A stretch of DNA of 64,000 nucleotides from Crocinitomix algicola (lineage in GTDB: Bacteria; Bacteroidota; Bacteroidia; Flavobacteriales_D; Crocinitomicaceae), in contig NZ_LYPF02000015.1 in the NCBI RefSeq assembly GCF_001661595.2, positions 124,001 to 188,000 on the forward strand. The letters are read 5' to 3'. The position numbers and the translations under genes were made by a program. Under the pieces are notes generated by a model, which saw only the letters and a program-made list of their open reading frames with translations, did no database searches and was not told where the DNA came from. This document shows, piece by piece, positions 26,671 through 35,812 of the stretch. How positions within the stretch are numbered: position 1 is the stretch's first letter; every line of letters begins with the position of its first letter.

Positions 26671-27234
26671 ATGAAACACAAACTTTGTGACATAGCTGAC
26701 ATCCACTTCGGCCCCTACTTGAAAGGTGGCGATGATGGTGATGTCAAATACTTACTTGCAAGTCATTTTGACAAGTCATTTCGTCCAACCAAGTTTGAAC
26801 ACAGTTTCATTGAGCTTGATGAGAAAACCAATGAAGAACTTCTCCAGTCCAATGATGTCATATTAGCTGGAAAAGGTCAAAGAACATTTGCTTGGGCTTA
26901 CGATGTAAGTATGGGACCATGTGTTCCATCCTCCTTGTTCTTTGTATTGAAAACCAACCCAAACGAAATCAACGGTAAGTATTTAGCACATTATTTAAAC
27001 ACAGAAAAAATGCAACACCAACTCAAGTTGATTGGTGGTGGACTAACTGTTCCTTCTATCCCTAAAAAGGAGCTACAAAAGCTCAGTATTCATATCCCAA
27101 GTATGGATGAACAGATGAGGTTTGTTGAGTTAGCTGAACTACTTGAAGAAGATGTTGCATTAACAGAATCACTACTATCAAGGAAAAGAGCAATGAGAAA
27201 TTCAATACTAAACAGAATTATAAAAACGAATTAA
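26671..27234 (+). CDS. Single-TRD HsdS-like protein (half specificity subunit)
   Basis: The 187-residue protein has one target-recognition domain (about 1-145, ending GGGLTVPSIPKKELQKLSIHIP) and one helical spacer (DEQMRFVELAELLEEDVALTESLLSRKRAMRNS), half the usual HsdS length. Half-subunits can dimerise to recognise a palindromic target or act with a full HsdS. It is the first gene of the type I operon, one base before hsdM. The 26479-26670 gap before it is AT-rich with a possible weak promoter and no gene. Confidence 0.85.
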   Translation: MKHKLCDIADIHFGPYLKGGDDGDVKYLLASHFDKSFRPTKFEHSFIELDEKTNEELLQSNDVILAGKGQRTFAWAYDVSMGPCVPSSLFFVLKTNPNEINGKYLAHYLNTEKMQHQLKLIGGGLTVPSIPKKELQKLSIHIPSMDEQMRFVELAELLEEDVALTESLLSRKRAMRNSILNRIIKTN

Positions 27235-27235
27235 A

Positions 27236-28723
27236 ATGAGTGATAAATTAACACAAGCAACGATTAACAAAAAGGTCTGGAATGCCTGTGATACATTCCG
27301 TGGAACAATTGATGCTGGACAATACAAAGATTACATCTTGACCATGCTCTTCGTGAAATACATCTCAGATGTAAATGCTGAGATAAAAGAAGAGTATGAA
27401 AAGAAGTACAACGGTGATGCAAAGCGTGTAGAACGTGCTATGAAACATGAACGTTTTGTTGTTCCAGAAGAGAGCTCTTTCGATTTTATCTATAGTCAGA
27501 AAGGGAAAAGTAATATTGGAGAGATAATTAATATCGCCTTAGATAAACTACAAGATGCAAACAACACCAAATTAGATGGTGTATTTAGAAACATTGATTT
27601 TAACTCAGAAGCTAACCTTGGAGAAACCAAGGACCGTCAAAGACGACTGGCAAATCTACTGAACGATTTTGCAGACCTCAACCTCCGACCTTCCAACTTG
27701 GAGGGAAATGATGTCATTGGAGATGCTTATGAATATCTCATTGCAAACTTTGCTTCTGACGCTGGAAAGAAAGCTGGGGAATTTTATACACCATCTGGAG
27801 TATCTACGCTTTTAGCAAAATTGGTAGAACCCAAAGAAACCAACCGAATCTGTGACCCAACATGTGGTTCGGGTTCACTTTTATTAAAAGCAGCAAAAGA
27901 AGTTGGCTCCAAGAATGTGAGCCTATATGGTCAAGAGGTAAACGGTTCTACCTACGCCTTAGCCCGAATGAACATGTTCTTGCACGAAATGGACAGTGCC
28001 CGTATTGAGTGGGGTGACACCATAAACAACCCTAAGCTTGCGGAAAATGATGCACTCATGAAATACGATGTGGTAGTGGCAAATCCGCCCTTCTCATTGG
28101 ACAAGTGGGGTGCTGAAAATGCGGAGGCTGATAAGTACCAACGTTTTTATAGAGGTGTACCGCCTAAGAGTAAAGGTGATTATGCATTCATTACTCACAT
28201 GATTGAGACCTTGAATGAGCATGGGCGTGCTGGTGTGGTGCTACCACATGGTGTTCTGTTCCGTGGAAGTTCAGAAGGAAAAATTCGAAAGCAACTGATT
28301 GAAGAAAACCTTCTGAAAGCAGTGATTGGACTACCAGCTAACCTCTTCTTTGGTACAGGCATCCCAGCATCCATTTTGATTTTTGACAAGGATAAAGGTG
28401 ACAACACCGATGTATTATTTATTGATGCTAGTAATGAGTACGAAAGTGGCAAAAACCAAAACCAATTGCGTGAGACCGATATTGAGAAAATATTCAATAC
28501 CTACCATAATTGGGAGGAGATTGAAAAGTACTCTCATATCGCTACGCTTGAGGAAATTAAGGAGAACGATTACAACCTCAACATCCCGAGGTATGTAGAT
28601 ACGTTTGAAGAGGAAGAACCTGTGGATATTGCTGAAACACAAAAAGAAATTGCAGCAATCAAATCTAGAATTGCTGAGGTAGAAATCCAAATGGAAAAAT
28701 ATCTAAATGACTTAGGGATATGA
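27236..28723 (+). CDS. hsdM: Type I restriction-modification methyltransferase subunit
   Basis: The 495-residue protein has the HsdM N-terminal helical domain and an N6-adenine methyltransferase domain with the SAM-binding motif DPTCGSGSLLLKA (from residue 207) and the catalytic NPPF at 283-286. It methylates adenine in the target site defined by HsdS and is part of the M2S and R2M2S complexes. Its TGA stop overlaps the ATG of the full hsdS gene by 4 bp. Confidence 0.95.
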   Translation: MSDKLTQATINKKVWNACDTFRGTIDAGQYKDYILTMLFVKYISDVNAEIKEEYEKKYNGDAKRVERAMKHERFVVPEESSFDFIYSQKGKSNIGEIINIALDKLQDANNTKLDGVFRNIDFNSEANLGETKDRQRRLANLLNDFADLNLRPSNLEGNDVIGDAYEYLIANFASDAGKKAGEFYTPSGVSTLLAKLVEPKETNRICDPTCGSGSLLLKAAKEVGSKNVSLYGQEVNGSTYALARMNMFLHEMDSARIEWGDTINNPKLAENDALMKYDVVVANPPFSLDKWGAENAEADKYQRFYRGVPPKSKGDYAFITHMIETLNEHGRAGVVLPHGVLFRGSSEGKIRKQLIEENLLKAVIGLPANLFFGTGIPASILIFDKDKGDNTDVLFIDASNEYESGKNQNQLRETDIEKIFNTYHNWEEIEKYSHIATLEEIKENDYNLNIPRYVDTFEEEEPVDIAETQKEIAAIKSRIAEVEIQMEKYLNDLGI

Positions 28724-29943
28724 GCTTTTTGAGACGAAAATTTATTGACAAGAAAATTCCTATTCTTCCCAATGGTTGGAAAATTGTTGAGCTTCCTAAA
28801 GCTGCTTTCTTTCAAGAAGGGCCTGGATTAAGGAATTGGCAATTTACCAAGAAAGGCATCAAGGTTATTAATGTAACAAACTTAGTCAATGGTTACTTAG
28901 ATTTAGATAAAACGGATAGGCATATTTCTCTAGAAGAGTTTAATGAAAAGTACACCCATTTTGAGGTAGATGAAGGTGATATTGTAATGGCTAGCAGTGG
29001 AGCAACTTACTGCAAAGTTGCTGTTGTGAGGGATATTGATTTACCATTAATGATGAATACTAGTGTGATTCGATACAAACCTCTCAACGGTGTCGACTAC
29101 AATTATTTAAAATCATATTTAGAATCTAGTTTTTTTAAAACTCAAATCGATTTCCTAATTACTGGAGGAGCCCAGCCAAACTTTGGGCCAGTGCACATAA
29201 AGCAGTCATTAATAGTTCTGCCGACTGAGCCAGAGCAAAAAGCTATTTCAAATATTATTTCAACTTGGGACGCTGCCATCACCGACACCCAAAACCTCAT
29301 CCAACAACTCAAACTCCGTAAAAAAGGATTGATGCAGCAATTGCTAACGGGTAAAAAACGGTTGAGTGGATTTGATGGGGAGTGGGAAATTGCCAGAGGG
29401 AATGAACTGTTCAAGAATCACAGTAATAAGAACCATGATGGTGAATTAGAAGTACTTTCTGCAACTCAAGACCAAGGAGTAATCCCAAGGTCTGAAACAG
29501 GCATAGACATCAAGTATGACCCTAAATCTTTGAAGAACTATAAAAAAGTTGAAATAGGTGACTTTGTAATTAGTTTGAGGTCTTTTCAAGGCGGAATTGA
29601 ATATTCGAGGTATGAAGGCATAGTTAGTCCAGCATATACAGTATTGAAGGAATCAAAACCAATCGCAAAAGATTTTTATCGAGAGTATCTAAAAACTACA
29701 GATTTCATAAACAAACTGAATTCGATTATTTATGGAATAAGGGATGGGAAACAAATTAGCTATAAAGAATTTGGAACCTTGAAAATTCACTACCCACCTA
29801 TTGATGAGCAAAATGCAATTGCTAAAGTTATTGCGACAGCAGATGAAGAAATAAAATCATTTGTAAAAAAACTGGAATCATTGGAGAACCAGAAGAAAGG
29901 ACTCATGCAACAATTATTAACTGGACAAAAACGAGTGATATGA
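28720..29943 (+). CDS. hsdS: Type I restriction-modification specificity subunit
   Basis: The 407-residue protein has two target-recognition domains (about 1-165 and 215-360), each followed by a conserved helical repeat with a nearly repeated end: RKKGLMQQLLTGKKR after the first and NQKKGLMQQLLTGQKR at the C-terminus. This near-repeat is normal for HsdS and is a site where domains can be exchanged. It overlaps hsdM upstream and the 105-aa gene downstream by 4 bp each. Confidence 0.94.
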   Translation: MSFLRRKFIDKKIPILPNGWKIVELPKAAFFQEGPGLRNWQFTKKGIKVINVTNLVNGYLDLDKTDRHISLEEFNEKYTHFEVDEGDIVMASSGATYCKVAVVRDIDLPLMMNTSVIRYKPLNGVDYNYLKSYLESSFFKTQIDFLITGGAQPNFGPVHIKQSLIVLPTEPEQKAISNIISTWDAAITDTQNLIQQLKLRKKGLMQQLLTGKKRLSGFDGEWEIARGNELFKNHSNKNHDGELEVLSATQDQGVIPRSETGIDIKYDPKSLKNYKKVEIGDFVISLRSFQGGIEYSRYEGIVSPAYTVLKESKPIAKDFYREYLKTTDFINKLNSIIYGIRDGKQISYKEFGTLKIHYPPIDEQNAIAKVIATADEEIKSFVKKLESLENQKKGLMQQLLTGQKRVI

Positions 29944-30257
29944 GGCTAGACATAAATGATTTAGAAAATAGATTTAAAGAAAAATATGAAGTTTTTATCG
30001 ATGAGAAAATCAAAGCACTTCCAACTATAAGGAAATATGTGGAGATTTCACAAATAACATCTAGTCTTCATAATAAGCAGTTGGAGGTTTGTGAAGAAAT
30101 TGCGGAAGATATTGGTGCTGATATCAATTCCATGTATACAACAAGCTTTTTAGGTGGGTTTCAAGCTTCGGGACTTTCACTCATTCACATCATGACAGTA
30201 AATGCGGCAAAAGAACTGGATAAAAAGTTATTTGATGCCATCGATGAATTAAAATAA
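29940..30257 (+). CDS. Small helical protein of unknown function within the type I operon
   Basis: The 105-residue protein has no signal peptide or membrane segment. It appears mostly helical, with an acidic first half (EVCEEIAEDIGADINS) and a C-terminal helix AAKELDKKLFDAIDELK. Its ATG overlaps the hsdS stop by 4 bp and hsdR begins 4 bp after it, so it is translationally coupled with both and is probably real. I do not recognise a family; a role as an accessory or modulator of the restriction complex is inference from position only. Confidence 0.75.
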   Translation: MRLDINDLENRFKEKYEVFIDEKIKALPTIRKYVEISQITSSLHNKQLEVCEEIAEDIGADINSMYTTSFLGGFQASGLSLIHIMTVNAAKELDKKLFDAIDELK

Positions 30258-30261
30258 CAAT

Positions 30262-33200
30262 ATGAAAACACCATCATTCATAGAGGACCACGTTTCGCAA
30301 ATACCAGCAATACAATTGCTCATCAATATGGGCTACGAATATTTGTCTCCAACTAAAGCATTAGAGTTACGTGGTGAAAAGACATCTACTGTTCTTTTTG
30401 AAAGCATATTGAAAACACAACTCCAGAAAATCAATAAGATTCATAAGAAGGGAAAAGAATATGAATTTTCTGAGGCTAATATCAATTCAGCCGTTGGAGC
30501 TATTAAGGACCTTCCAATTCAAGATGGTTTTTTAACCGCCAATTTGGCTTTGTACGATTTAATCACATTGGGTAAAGCTTTTGAGCAATCCATTGAAGGA
30601 GATAAAAAAAGTCATACGATTCAATACATTGATTGGAAGACCCCAGAGAATAACGTTTTTCATGTCACCGAAGAGCTTAGTGTACTAAGAACGGGAAGAA
30701 CAGAACACTACCGTCCAGATGTGGTGCTATACATCAACGGTATTCCTACTTGTATTATTGAATGCAAAAGCCCTTCTCTTAGCGGCACCAAGTCGCCTAC
30801 TGAATTGGCAATAGAACAGCACATCCGCAATTTTAGTAAAGATGGGATTCGTTCATTGTATGCGTATTCAAACTTGCTACTGAGTATAGCCACTAATGAT
30901 GGAAGCTATGCAACAACGGGAACAAGCAAAGAATTCTGGGCAAAGTGGAAAGAACTTTTCTTAACCAAACAAGATGAAACAGCATACTGGTCCACGCTCA
31001 AGGAATTAAAGAATCAAGCACTATCCAAGGACCAAAAAGCAGCTTTGTTTGCTGAGAGAAAATATGGATTCAGTTATGCAAAACCATACTTTGACAGCTT
31101 GGAGAGTGAAGACAGAGCACTCACCAAACAAGATGAGTTATTGTACAGTTTATGTCGCCCAGAACGCTTATTGGATTTGATTCGCAATTTCACCTTGTAT
31201 GATGATGGGGTCAAGAAAGTTGCAAGGTATCAGCAGTACTTTGCAGTGCAAGAAACCAATAAACGAGTTTCAAAAATTGAGAAGTCAACAGGCATGCGAA
31301 AAGGCGGCGTAATTTGGCACACCCAAGGAAGTGGAAAATCATTGACCATGGTCATGCTGGCGCAAATGATAGCCACCAACGAAAATATTACTAATCCAAA
31401 AATCATTTTGGTGACTGATAGAGTTGATTTGGACGACCAGATATCAGATACCTTCAAGAAATGTCAAAAGACCGTTAAACAAGCCACAACAGGCTCAAAA
31501 TTGACGGAATTACTGGAGGAGAACAACGATGCTATCATTACAACCGTCATCAACAAGTTTGAAGCAGCGGTAAAGCAGACAAAAGAACCATTTGATTCTC
31601 CCGACATATTTGTGCTAATTGATGAAGGTCACCGAACGCAATACGGAACATTCAATGTCAGCATGCAGCGTGTATTTCCTAAAGCTTGTTTCATAGCCTT
31701 CACTGGAACACCATTGATGAAGAAGGAAAAAAGCACGGCAAATAAATTCGGTGGATACATTGGGAAGGCTTACACCGTAAATGATGCGGTGGAGGACGGT
31801 GCTGTGGTCCCATTACTTTATGAAGGAAGGCATAACCTCATTACTATCAATGAAGACCCAATCAATCGATTCTTTGATAAAGTGTCCGAACCATTAACCG
31901 ATTACGGTAAAGCTCGATTGAAAAAGAAATTCAACACGGTTAATGAGCTGAATAAAGCGGAGCAAATCATTTATGCACGAGCTTGGGATATCAGTGAGCA
32001 TTACACCAACTTCTTCCAAACCCATGGAGATAAATACAAGCCAAAAGCACAATTGGTGGCTCCAACCATTAGGACTGCTCTATTGTACAAGCAGTACTTG
32101 GATGAAATTGGAATGGTGACTTCGGAGGTGGTGGTGACTCAGTCGGACCAGCGTGAAGGAACAGAAGACGGTTTCTATAGCAATAATGAAGACAAGAAGC
32201 GAGAAGACGATTACTTTGAAGCAATGATTGACAAATACGGTTCAATCAAGAAGTATGAAAAGAGCATCATCAATCAGTTTAAGAAACGTGAAGACCCAGA
32301 GCTTCTTATTGTGGTAGCAAAGCTATTAACTGGATTTGATGCTCCAAATAACACCGTGCTATATCTTTGTCGTTCATTGAAAGAGCACACATTATTACAG
32401 GCCGTAGCTAGAGTGAACAGGGTTTACCCTGGGAAAGATTATGGTTATATCATTGACTATTATGGCAACCTTGAGAATCTAGATAACGCATTAGAAACTT
32501 ATTCCGGATTTGATGGCCTAAAGGGTTTTGATCCCAAGGATTTGGAAGGCACAATGACCAATATCAATGAAGAAATTAAAAAGCTTCCACAAGTACATTC
32601 AGAAGTTTGGGATACTTTCAAGACCATCAAGAATAAGAATGTTGAGGTTACTGCCTATGAAGAACTTTTGCAAGCTGAGGATGTACGTACCAAATTCTAT
32701 GAGAAGGTCGGTAAATTCGCTCGATTATTAAAGATGGCTTTGTCATCGGTGGAATTCGTTACCAAAACAGATGATGCTAAAATCGACAAGTACAAGCAAG
32801 ATGCTAAATTCTTCTTGAAACTTCGTGTGGATGTCACAAGAAGATACAATGATGATATCTCTTACAAGGAGTTTGAGCCACAGATACAAAAGCTAATCAA
32901 TAAGCACATTTCTACAGAAGGTGATATCATGAAAATTACCGAATTGGTAAACATCTTTGACAAGGAAGAACGTGATGCTGAGGTGGAGAAAATTACTGGA
33001 AAGGCTGCCAAAGCTGACCACATTGCGAGTCGAACGGTGAAGGCCATCAACGTGAAGATGGAAGAAGACCCAATCTACTTTAAGAAGCTGGCTGACCTCA
33101 TCAAAGAAACCATTGCTGACTATCACCAAAAGCGAATTGATGAAGCTGAGTACCTAAGAAGAGCTAAGGAACATGAGAAGGAGTTCTTTGAAGGGCGAAC

Positions 33201-33534
33201 CAAGGATGCACCAAAGGAACTTGCTGAAAATGAAGTTGCATTGGCCTTCTACAATTACAGCAAATCCATTTTCGAGAGTGATGAACTGGCACAATCAAAA
33301 TTCCATATTGAAGTGAGTCTAGCAATCGACGATACTGTAAAAGAACACATCTATCTCAACGATAAAAAGATTGTTGATTGGCATAACAATGAAGACATCA
33401 CTGGTAAAATCAATATTGAAGTTGGTGATGCCTTGTATGAAATCATGCAGAAGTATGGATTAGACCCAGAGTGGGATAAGATTGACGAGATAATTGAAGA
33501 GTGTTTGAAAATTGCAATTCTAAAATATAAGTAA
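30262..33534 (+). CDS. hsdR: Type I restriction endonuclease subunit R
   Basis: The 1090-residue motor-nuclease has a PD-(D/E)xK nuclease site with D153 and E167-C-K169 (RPDVVLYINGIPTCIIECK), a Walker A loop HTQGSGKS (353-360), a DEGH Walker B box (454-457) and helicase motifs such as AFTGTPL and LLTGFDAP. The C-terminal helical region (about 760-1090) binds the methylase. It cuts unmodified DNA after ATP-driven translocation. All key residues are present, so it looks active. Its stop overlaps the next gene (TAATG). Confidence 0.95.
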   Translation: MKTPSFIEDHVSQIPAIQLLINMGYEYLSPTKALELRGEKTSTVLFESILKTQLQKINKIHKKGKEYEFSEANINSAVGAIKDLPIQDGFLTANLALYDLITLGKAFEQSIEGDKKSHTIQYIDWKTPENNVFHVTEELSVLRTGRTEHYRPDVVLYINGIPTCIIECKSPSLSGTKSPTELAIEQHIRNFSKDGIRSLYAYSNLLLSIATNDGSYATTGTSKEFWAKWKELFLTKQDETAYWSTLKELKNQALSKDQKAALFAERKYGFSYAKPYFDSLESEDRALTKQDELLYSLCRPERLLDLIRNFTLYDDGVKKVARYQQYFAVQETNKRVSKIEKSTGMRKGGVIWHTQGSGKSLTMVMLAQMIATNENITNPKIILVTDRVDLDDQISDTFKKCQKTVKQATTGSKLTELLEENNDAIITTVINKFEAAVKQTKEPFDSPDIFVLIDEGHRTQYGTFNVSMQRVFPKACFIAFTGTPLMKKEKSTANKFGGYIGKAYTVNDAVEDGAVVPLLYEGRHNLITINEDPINRFFDKVSEPLTDYGKARLKKKFNTVNELNKAEQIIYARAWDISEHYTNFFQTHGDKYKPKAQLVAPTIRTALLYKQYLDEIGMVTSEVVVTQSDQREGTEDGFYSNNEDKKREDDYFEAMIDKYGSIKKYEKSIINQFKKREDPELLIVVAKLLTGFDAPNNTVLYLCRSLKEHTLLQAVARVNRVYPGKDYGYIIDYYGNLENLDNALETYSGFDGLKGFDPKDLEGTMTNINEEIKKLPQVHSEVWDTFKTIKNKNVEVTAYEELLQAEDVRTKFYEKVGKFARLLKMALSSVEFVTKTDDAKIDKYKQDAKFFLKLRVDVTRRYNDDISYKEFEPQIQKLINKHISTEGDIMKITELVNIFDKEERDAEVEKITGKAAKADHIASRTVKAINVKMEEDPIYFKKLADLIKETIADYHQKRIDEAEYLRRAKEHEKEFFEGRTKDAPKELAENEVALAFYNYSKSIFESDELAQSKFHIEVSLAIDDTVKEHIYLNDKKIVDWHNNEDITGKINIEVGDALYEIMQKYGLDPEWDKIDEIIEECLKIAILKYK

Positions 33535-34241
33535 TGAGTGTGGACCAAATAACATACGGCACATCGCTCATTGAATATTCATTGGAATATGATGACAGGA
33601 AAACGCTTGGAATCAAGGTGCGCCCAGATAAAAGTGTAAGGGTCATTGCTCCAGTAGAAACCACAATTGATGAGGTTAGAAAGAAAGTTAAGAGCAAAGC
33701 TTCATGGATATTGAAGCAGCAAGAATTCTTCCTTTCCTTCCATCCAATAACACCACCACGAAAATTTGTTAGCGGTGAAACTCATCTATATCTGGGGAAG
33801 CAATACAAACTAAAACTGAGAGAATCGAACACCCAGACAGTCAAGCTTCATGGTGGCCTGTTGGAGGTACATGTCAAAGACAAAGGTGATAAGGATAAAA
33901 TCCAGAAACTGATTAAAGCTTGGTACAAGGAAAAAGCAGACCAGCATTTTGTTGAGTTATTTGAAAAGAACAAACCGCTCACCAACACTTTCACAAAGAA
34001 ACCAATTGGATTGAAGTATCGGTGGATGGATAAGCGTTGGGGAAGTTGCGATAAGAAAGGTGGAATTCACCTCAACTTGGAATTAATTAAAGCACCCAAG
34101 AAGTGCATTGAATATGTTTTAGTTCATGAATTGTGTCACTTAGTCCACCATGACCATAGTCGGGCTTTTTATGAACTGCTAGAAAAGCTCTTGCCAGACT
34201 GGAAAGAGACAAAGCATAAACTTGAAAAATTGATGGTGTAA
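33534..34241 (+). CDS. YgjP-like (DUF45/M48-type) zinc metalloprotease
   Basis: The 235-residue protein has the WGSCDKKGGIHLNLELI segment and the zinc motif HELCH (198-202) followed by HHDHSRAFY, as in the YgjP family of predicted cytoplasmic metallopeptidases. It is translationally coupled to hsdR (overlapping TAATG). YgjP-like genes occur repeatedly at the end of type I restriction operons, but what they cut is not established; control of restriction by proteolysis is one possibility. Confidence 0.88.
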   Translation: MSVDQITYGTSLIEYSLEYDDRKTLGIKVRPDKSVRVIAPVETTIDEVRKKVKSKASWILKQQEFFLSFHPITPPRKFVSGETHLYLGKQYKLKLRESNTQTVKLHGGLLEVHVKDKGDKDKIQKLIKAWYKEKADQHFVELFEKNKPLTNTFTKKPIGLKYRWMDKRWGSCDKKGGIHLNLELIKAPKKCIEYVLVHELCHLVHHDHSRAFYELLEKLLPDWKETKHKLEKLMV

Positions 34242-34261
34242 AATGTTAAATAATTGTTTTT

Positions 34262-34279
34262 GTTCACTTTTTTGTGAAC
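34262..34279 (+). promoter_or_regulatory. Operator-like palindrome before higB
   Basis: GTTCAC-N6-GTGAAC is a perfect inverted repeat 27 bp before the toxin ATG, next to a TAATATTG -7-like element. It is the likely binding site of the HigA HTH domain. Confidence 0.5.
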
Positions 34280-34305
34280 TTTTTGACTAATATTGCGTAA
34301 ATTAA

Positions 34306-34620
34306 ATGGAAGTAGAATTCAGAAGCAAAGAACTGGAAGATTTGTACGAGGGTAAAAAACCAAAGTCTAAAGCCTTCAAATCCAACAAGAAATTGGTTAA
34401 GAATTACGTGAAAACCGTGAAGAAAATCCAAGGGGCTCAAGACTTGAATACACTGAAACAAATTAGAAGTCTTAATCTTGAAAATCTCACAAATCATCCA
34501 CAAGGATTCTCTTCTGTTAGAATTGATGACAAGTATAGATTGATAATTGATTTAGTTAAAGATGATGAAGATGACGTAAAACTCATTGGTATCGAAGAAA
34601 TCAGCAATCATTATAGTTAA
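34306..34620 (+). CDS. higB: HigB/RelE-type toxin
   Basis: The 104-residue basic protein fits the HigB family of ribosome-dependent mRNA interferases. It has an N-terminal EFRSKELEDLYEG strand-helix, a LKQIRSLNLENLTNHPQGFSSVRI core and the DDKYRLIIDLV strand with the conserved Arg, ending in IEEISNHY. It precedes its antitoxin by 11 bp, the usual toxin-first order of higBA. Confidence 0.88.
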   Translation: MEVEFRSKELEDLYEGKKPKSKAFKSNKKLVKNYVKTVKKIQGAQDLNTLKQIRSLNLENLTNHPQGFSSVRIDDKYRLIIDLVKDDEDDVKLIGIEEISNHYS

Positions 34621-34631
34621 AAAGGGAAACT

Positions 34632-35732
34632 ATGGGAACAAGAATCGAAGAATTAACACCAGCATTTAGCATACATCCAGGCGAAATGATTTTAGATGAA
34701 ATCATGGCGAACGGATATAGTCAGTCTGAGTTTGCTAAAAAACTTGGAATGAATAGGTCTCAATTAAACGAGATTATTAAAGGCAAAAGAGATGTAAATG
34801 CAGAATTAGCCACACTCTTGGAGGCTGCACTTGGTCTTCCAGCAAAGTACTGGTTGAACTTGCAAAACCAATATGACATTGACAAAGTGAAAATTGAGGA
34901 AAAGGCAGCTAAACAAGTTGATGCAATTAAAGAGTTTGATGCTATATCTCAATTTGTTGCAGTAAAATACCTAAAAAAGCAGTCTATCATTTGCGGAGAC
35001 CCTGTTGATGATTTACCAAATATCTACAATGTTTATGGTGTACATAATCAACAAGAGTTGATAGCGGAATATAATAACCCACAATATGCAAGATTTAGAA
35101 AGTCAGAGAAATTGAATATCGATAAAACTAATCTCATTGGCTGGGTGAAGTACTCCGAATTCACTGCAAAGAGGGTAGATGTAAGTACTTTCAAAGATGA
35201 TTCATGGGAAAGCCTTAAAAGGGAACTCAGAAAAGTCATTTATGATAATAGAGATGTGCATGAGCGCGCGCGAAACATTCTTGGAACCTATGGAATTAAG
35301 CTGTTATATCAGCCGAAAGCTGAAAAGGTGCCAGTTGATGGTATTGCTTTCTGGAGTGATGAAAACCCAACTATATCAATGACTCTTAGGCATAAAAGGT
35401 TAGATAATTTTGCATTCACCTTATTTCATGAACTAGGTCATGTTTTTCTACATCTTCTTGGAGATAGAGACAAAGAGATTATAGACTTATTTAAAAACGA
35501 TGAGAAATTCAAAACTTCCAAAGAGGAGATAGAAGCAAATGACTTTGCATCAGATAATCTCATTCCAAAAGATGATTGGAGTTCTTTTATGGCCAACGAG
35601 TCAATTACAGAAGAAATGGTTTATGATTTTGCAGATAAAGTAGGAATCAATGCTTCAATTATACTTGGAAGGATTTGTTTTGAGATAGGGAGATACAATA
35701 TCAAGACTAGTATTAGCCATCAAATTAATTAG
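34632..35732 (+). CDS. higA: HigA-type antitoxin fused to an ImmA/IrrE-like metallopeptidase domain
   Basis: The 366-residue protein starts with a HigA-type HTH domain (about 12-85; HPGEMILDEI, SQSEFAKKLGMNRSQLNEIIKG) and ends in an ImmA/IrrE-type domain with HELGH at 266-270. Simple HigA antitoxins are about 100 residues, so this is the long fused class. The protease-like part could control antitoxin or regulator stability. The gene follows higB by 11 bp. Confidence 0.88.
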   Translation: MGTRIEELTPAFSIHPGEMILDEIMANGYSQSEFAKKLGMNRSQLNEIIKGKRDVNAELATLLEAALGLPAKYWLNLQNQYDIDKVKIEEKAAKQVDAIKEFDAISQFVAVKYLKKQSIICGDPVDDLPNIYNVYGVHNQQELIAEYNNPQYARFRKSEKLNIDKTNLIGWVKYSEFTAKRVDVSTFKDDSWESLKRELRKVIYDNRDVHERARNILGTYGIKLLYQPKAEKVPVDGIAFWSDENPTISMTLRHKRLDNFAFTLFHELGHVFLHLLGDRDKEIIDLFKNDEKFKTSKEEIEANDFASDNLIPKDDWSSFMANESITEEMVYDFADKVGINASIILGRICFEIGRYNIKTSISHQIN

Positions 35733-35735
35733 AAG

Positions 35736-35812
35736 ATGGAATTTCAAATACCATCATTCCAAGATAGGTACAATGTCTATAATGAATGCATTGACAATCT
35801 TTCAGAAAAGGC
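35736..35812 (+). pseudogene. 5' remnant of a gene downstream of higA
   Basis: An ATG 3 bp after the higA stop opens a frame beginning MEFQIPSFQDRYNVYNE. After about 26 codons it runs into DNA that belongs, on the opposite strand, to the end of the FISUMP-type gene, and then stops at 35904. The first part looks like the start of a third operon gene cut by a recombination junction near 35812. The identity of the lost gene is unknown. Confidence 0.45.

Noticed and set aside
26671-27234. Reading the half-HsdS as a pseudogene fragment
   Set aside because: It has a normal start, one whole recognition domain with its helix, a clean stop and tight coupling to hsdM; a functional half-subunit is more likely, though this is not proven.
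28195-28815. Minus-strand frames inside hsdM and hsdS
   Set aside because: They overlap coding frames with clear methyltransferase and specificity motifs and have no features of their own.
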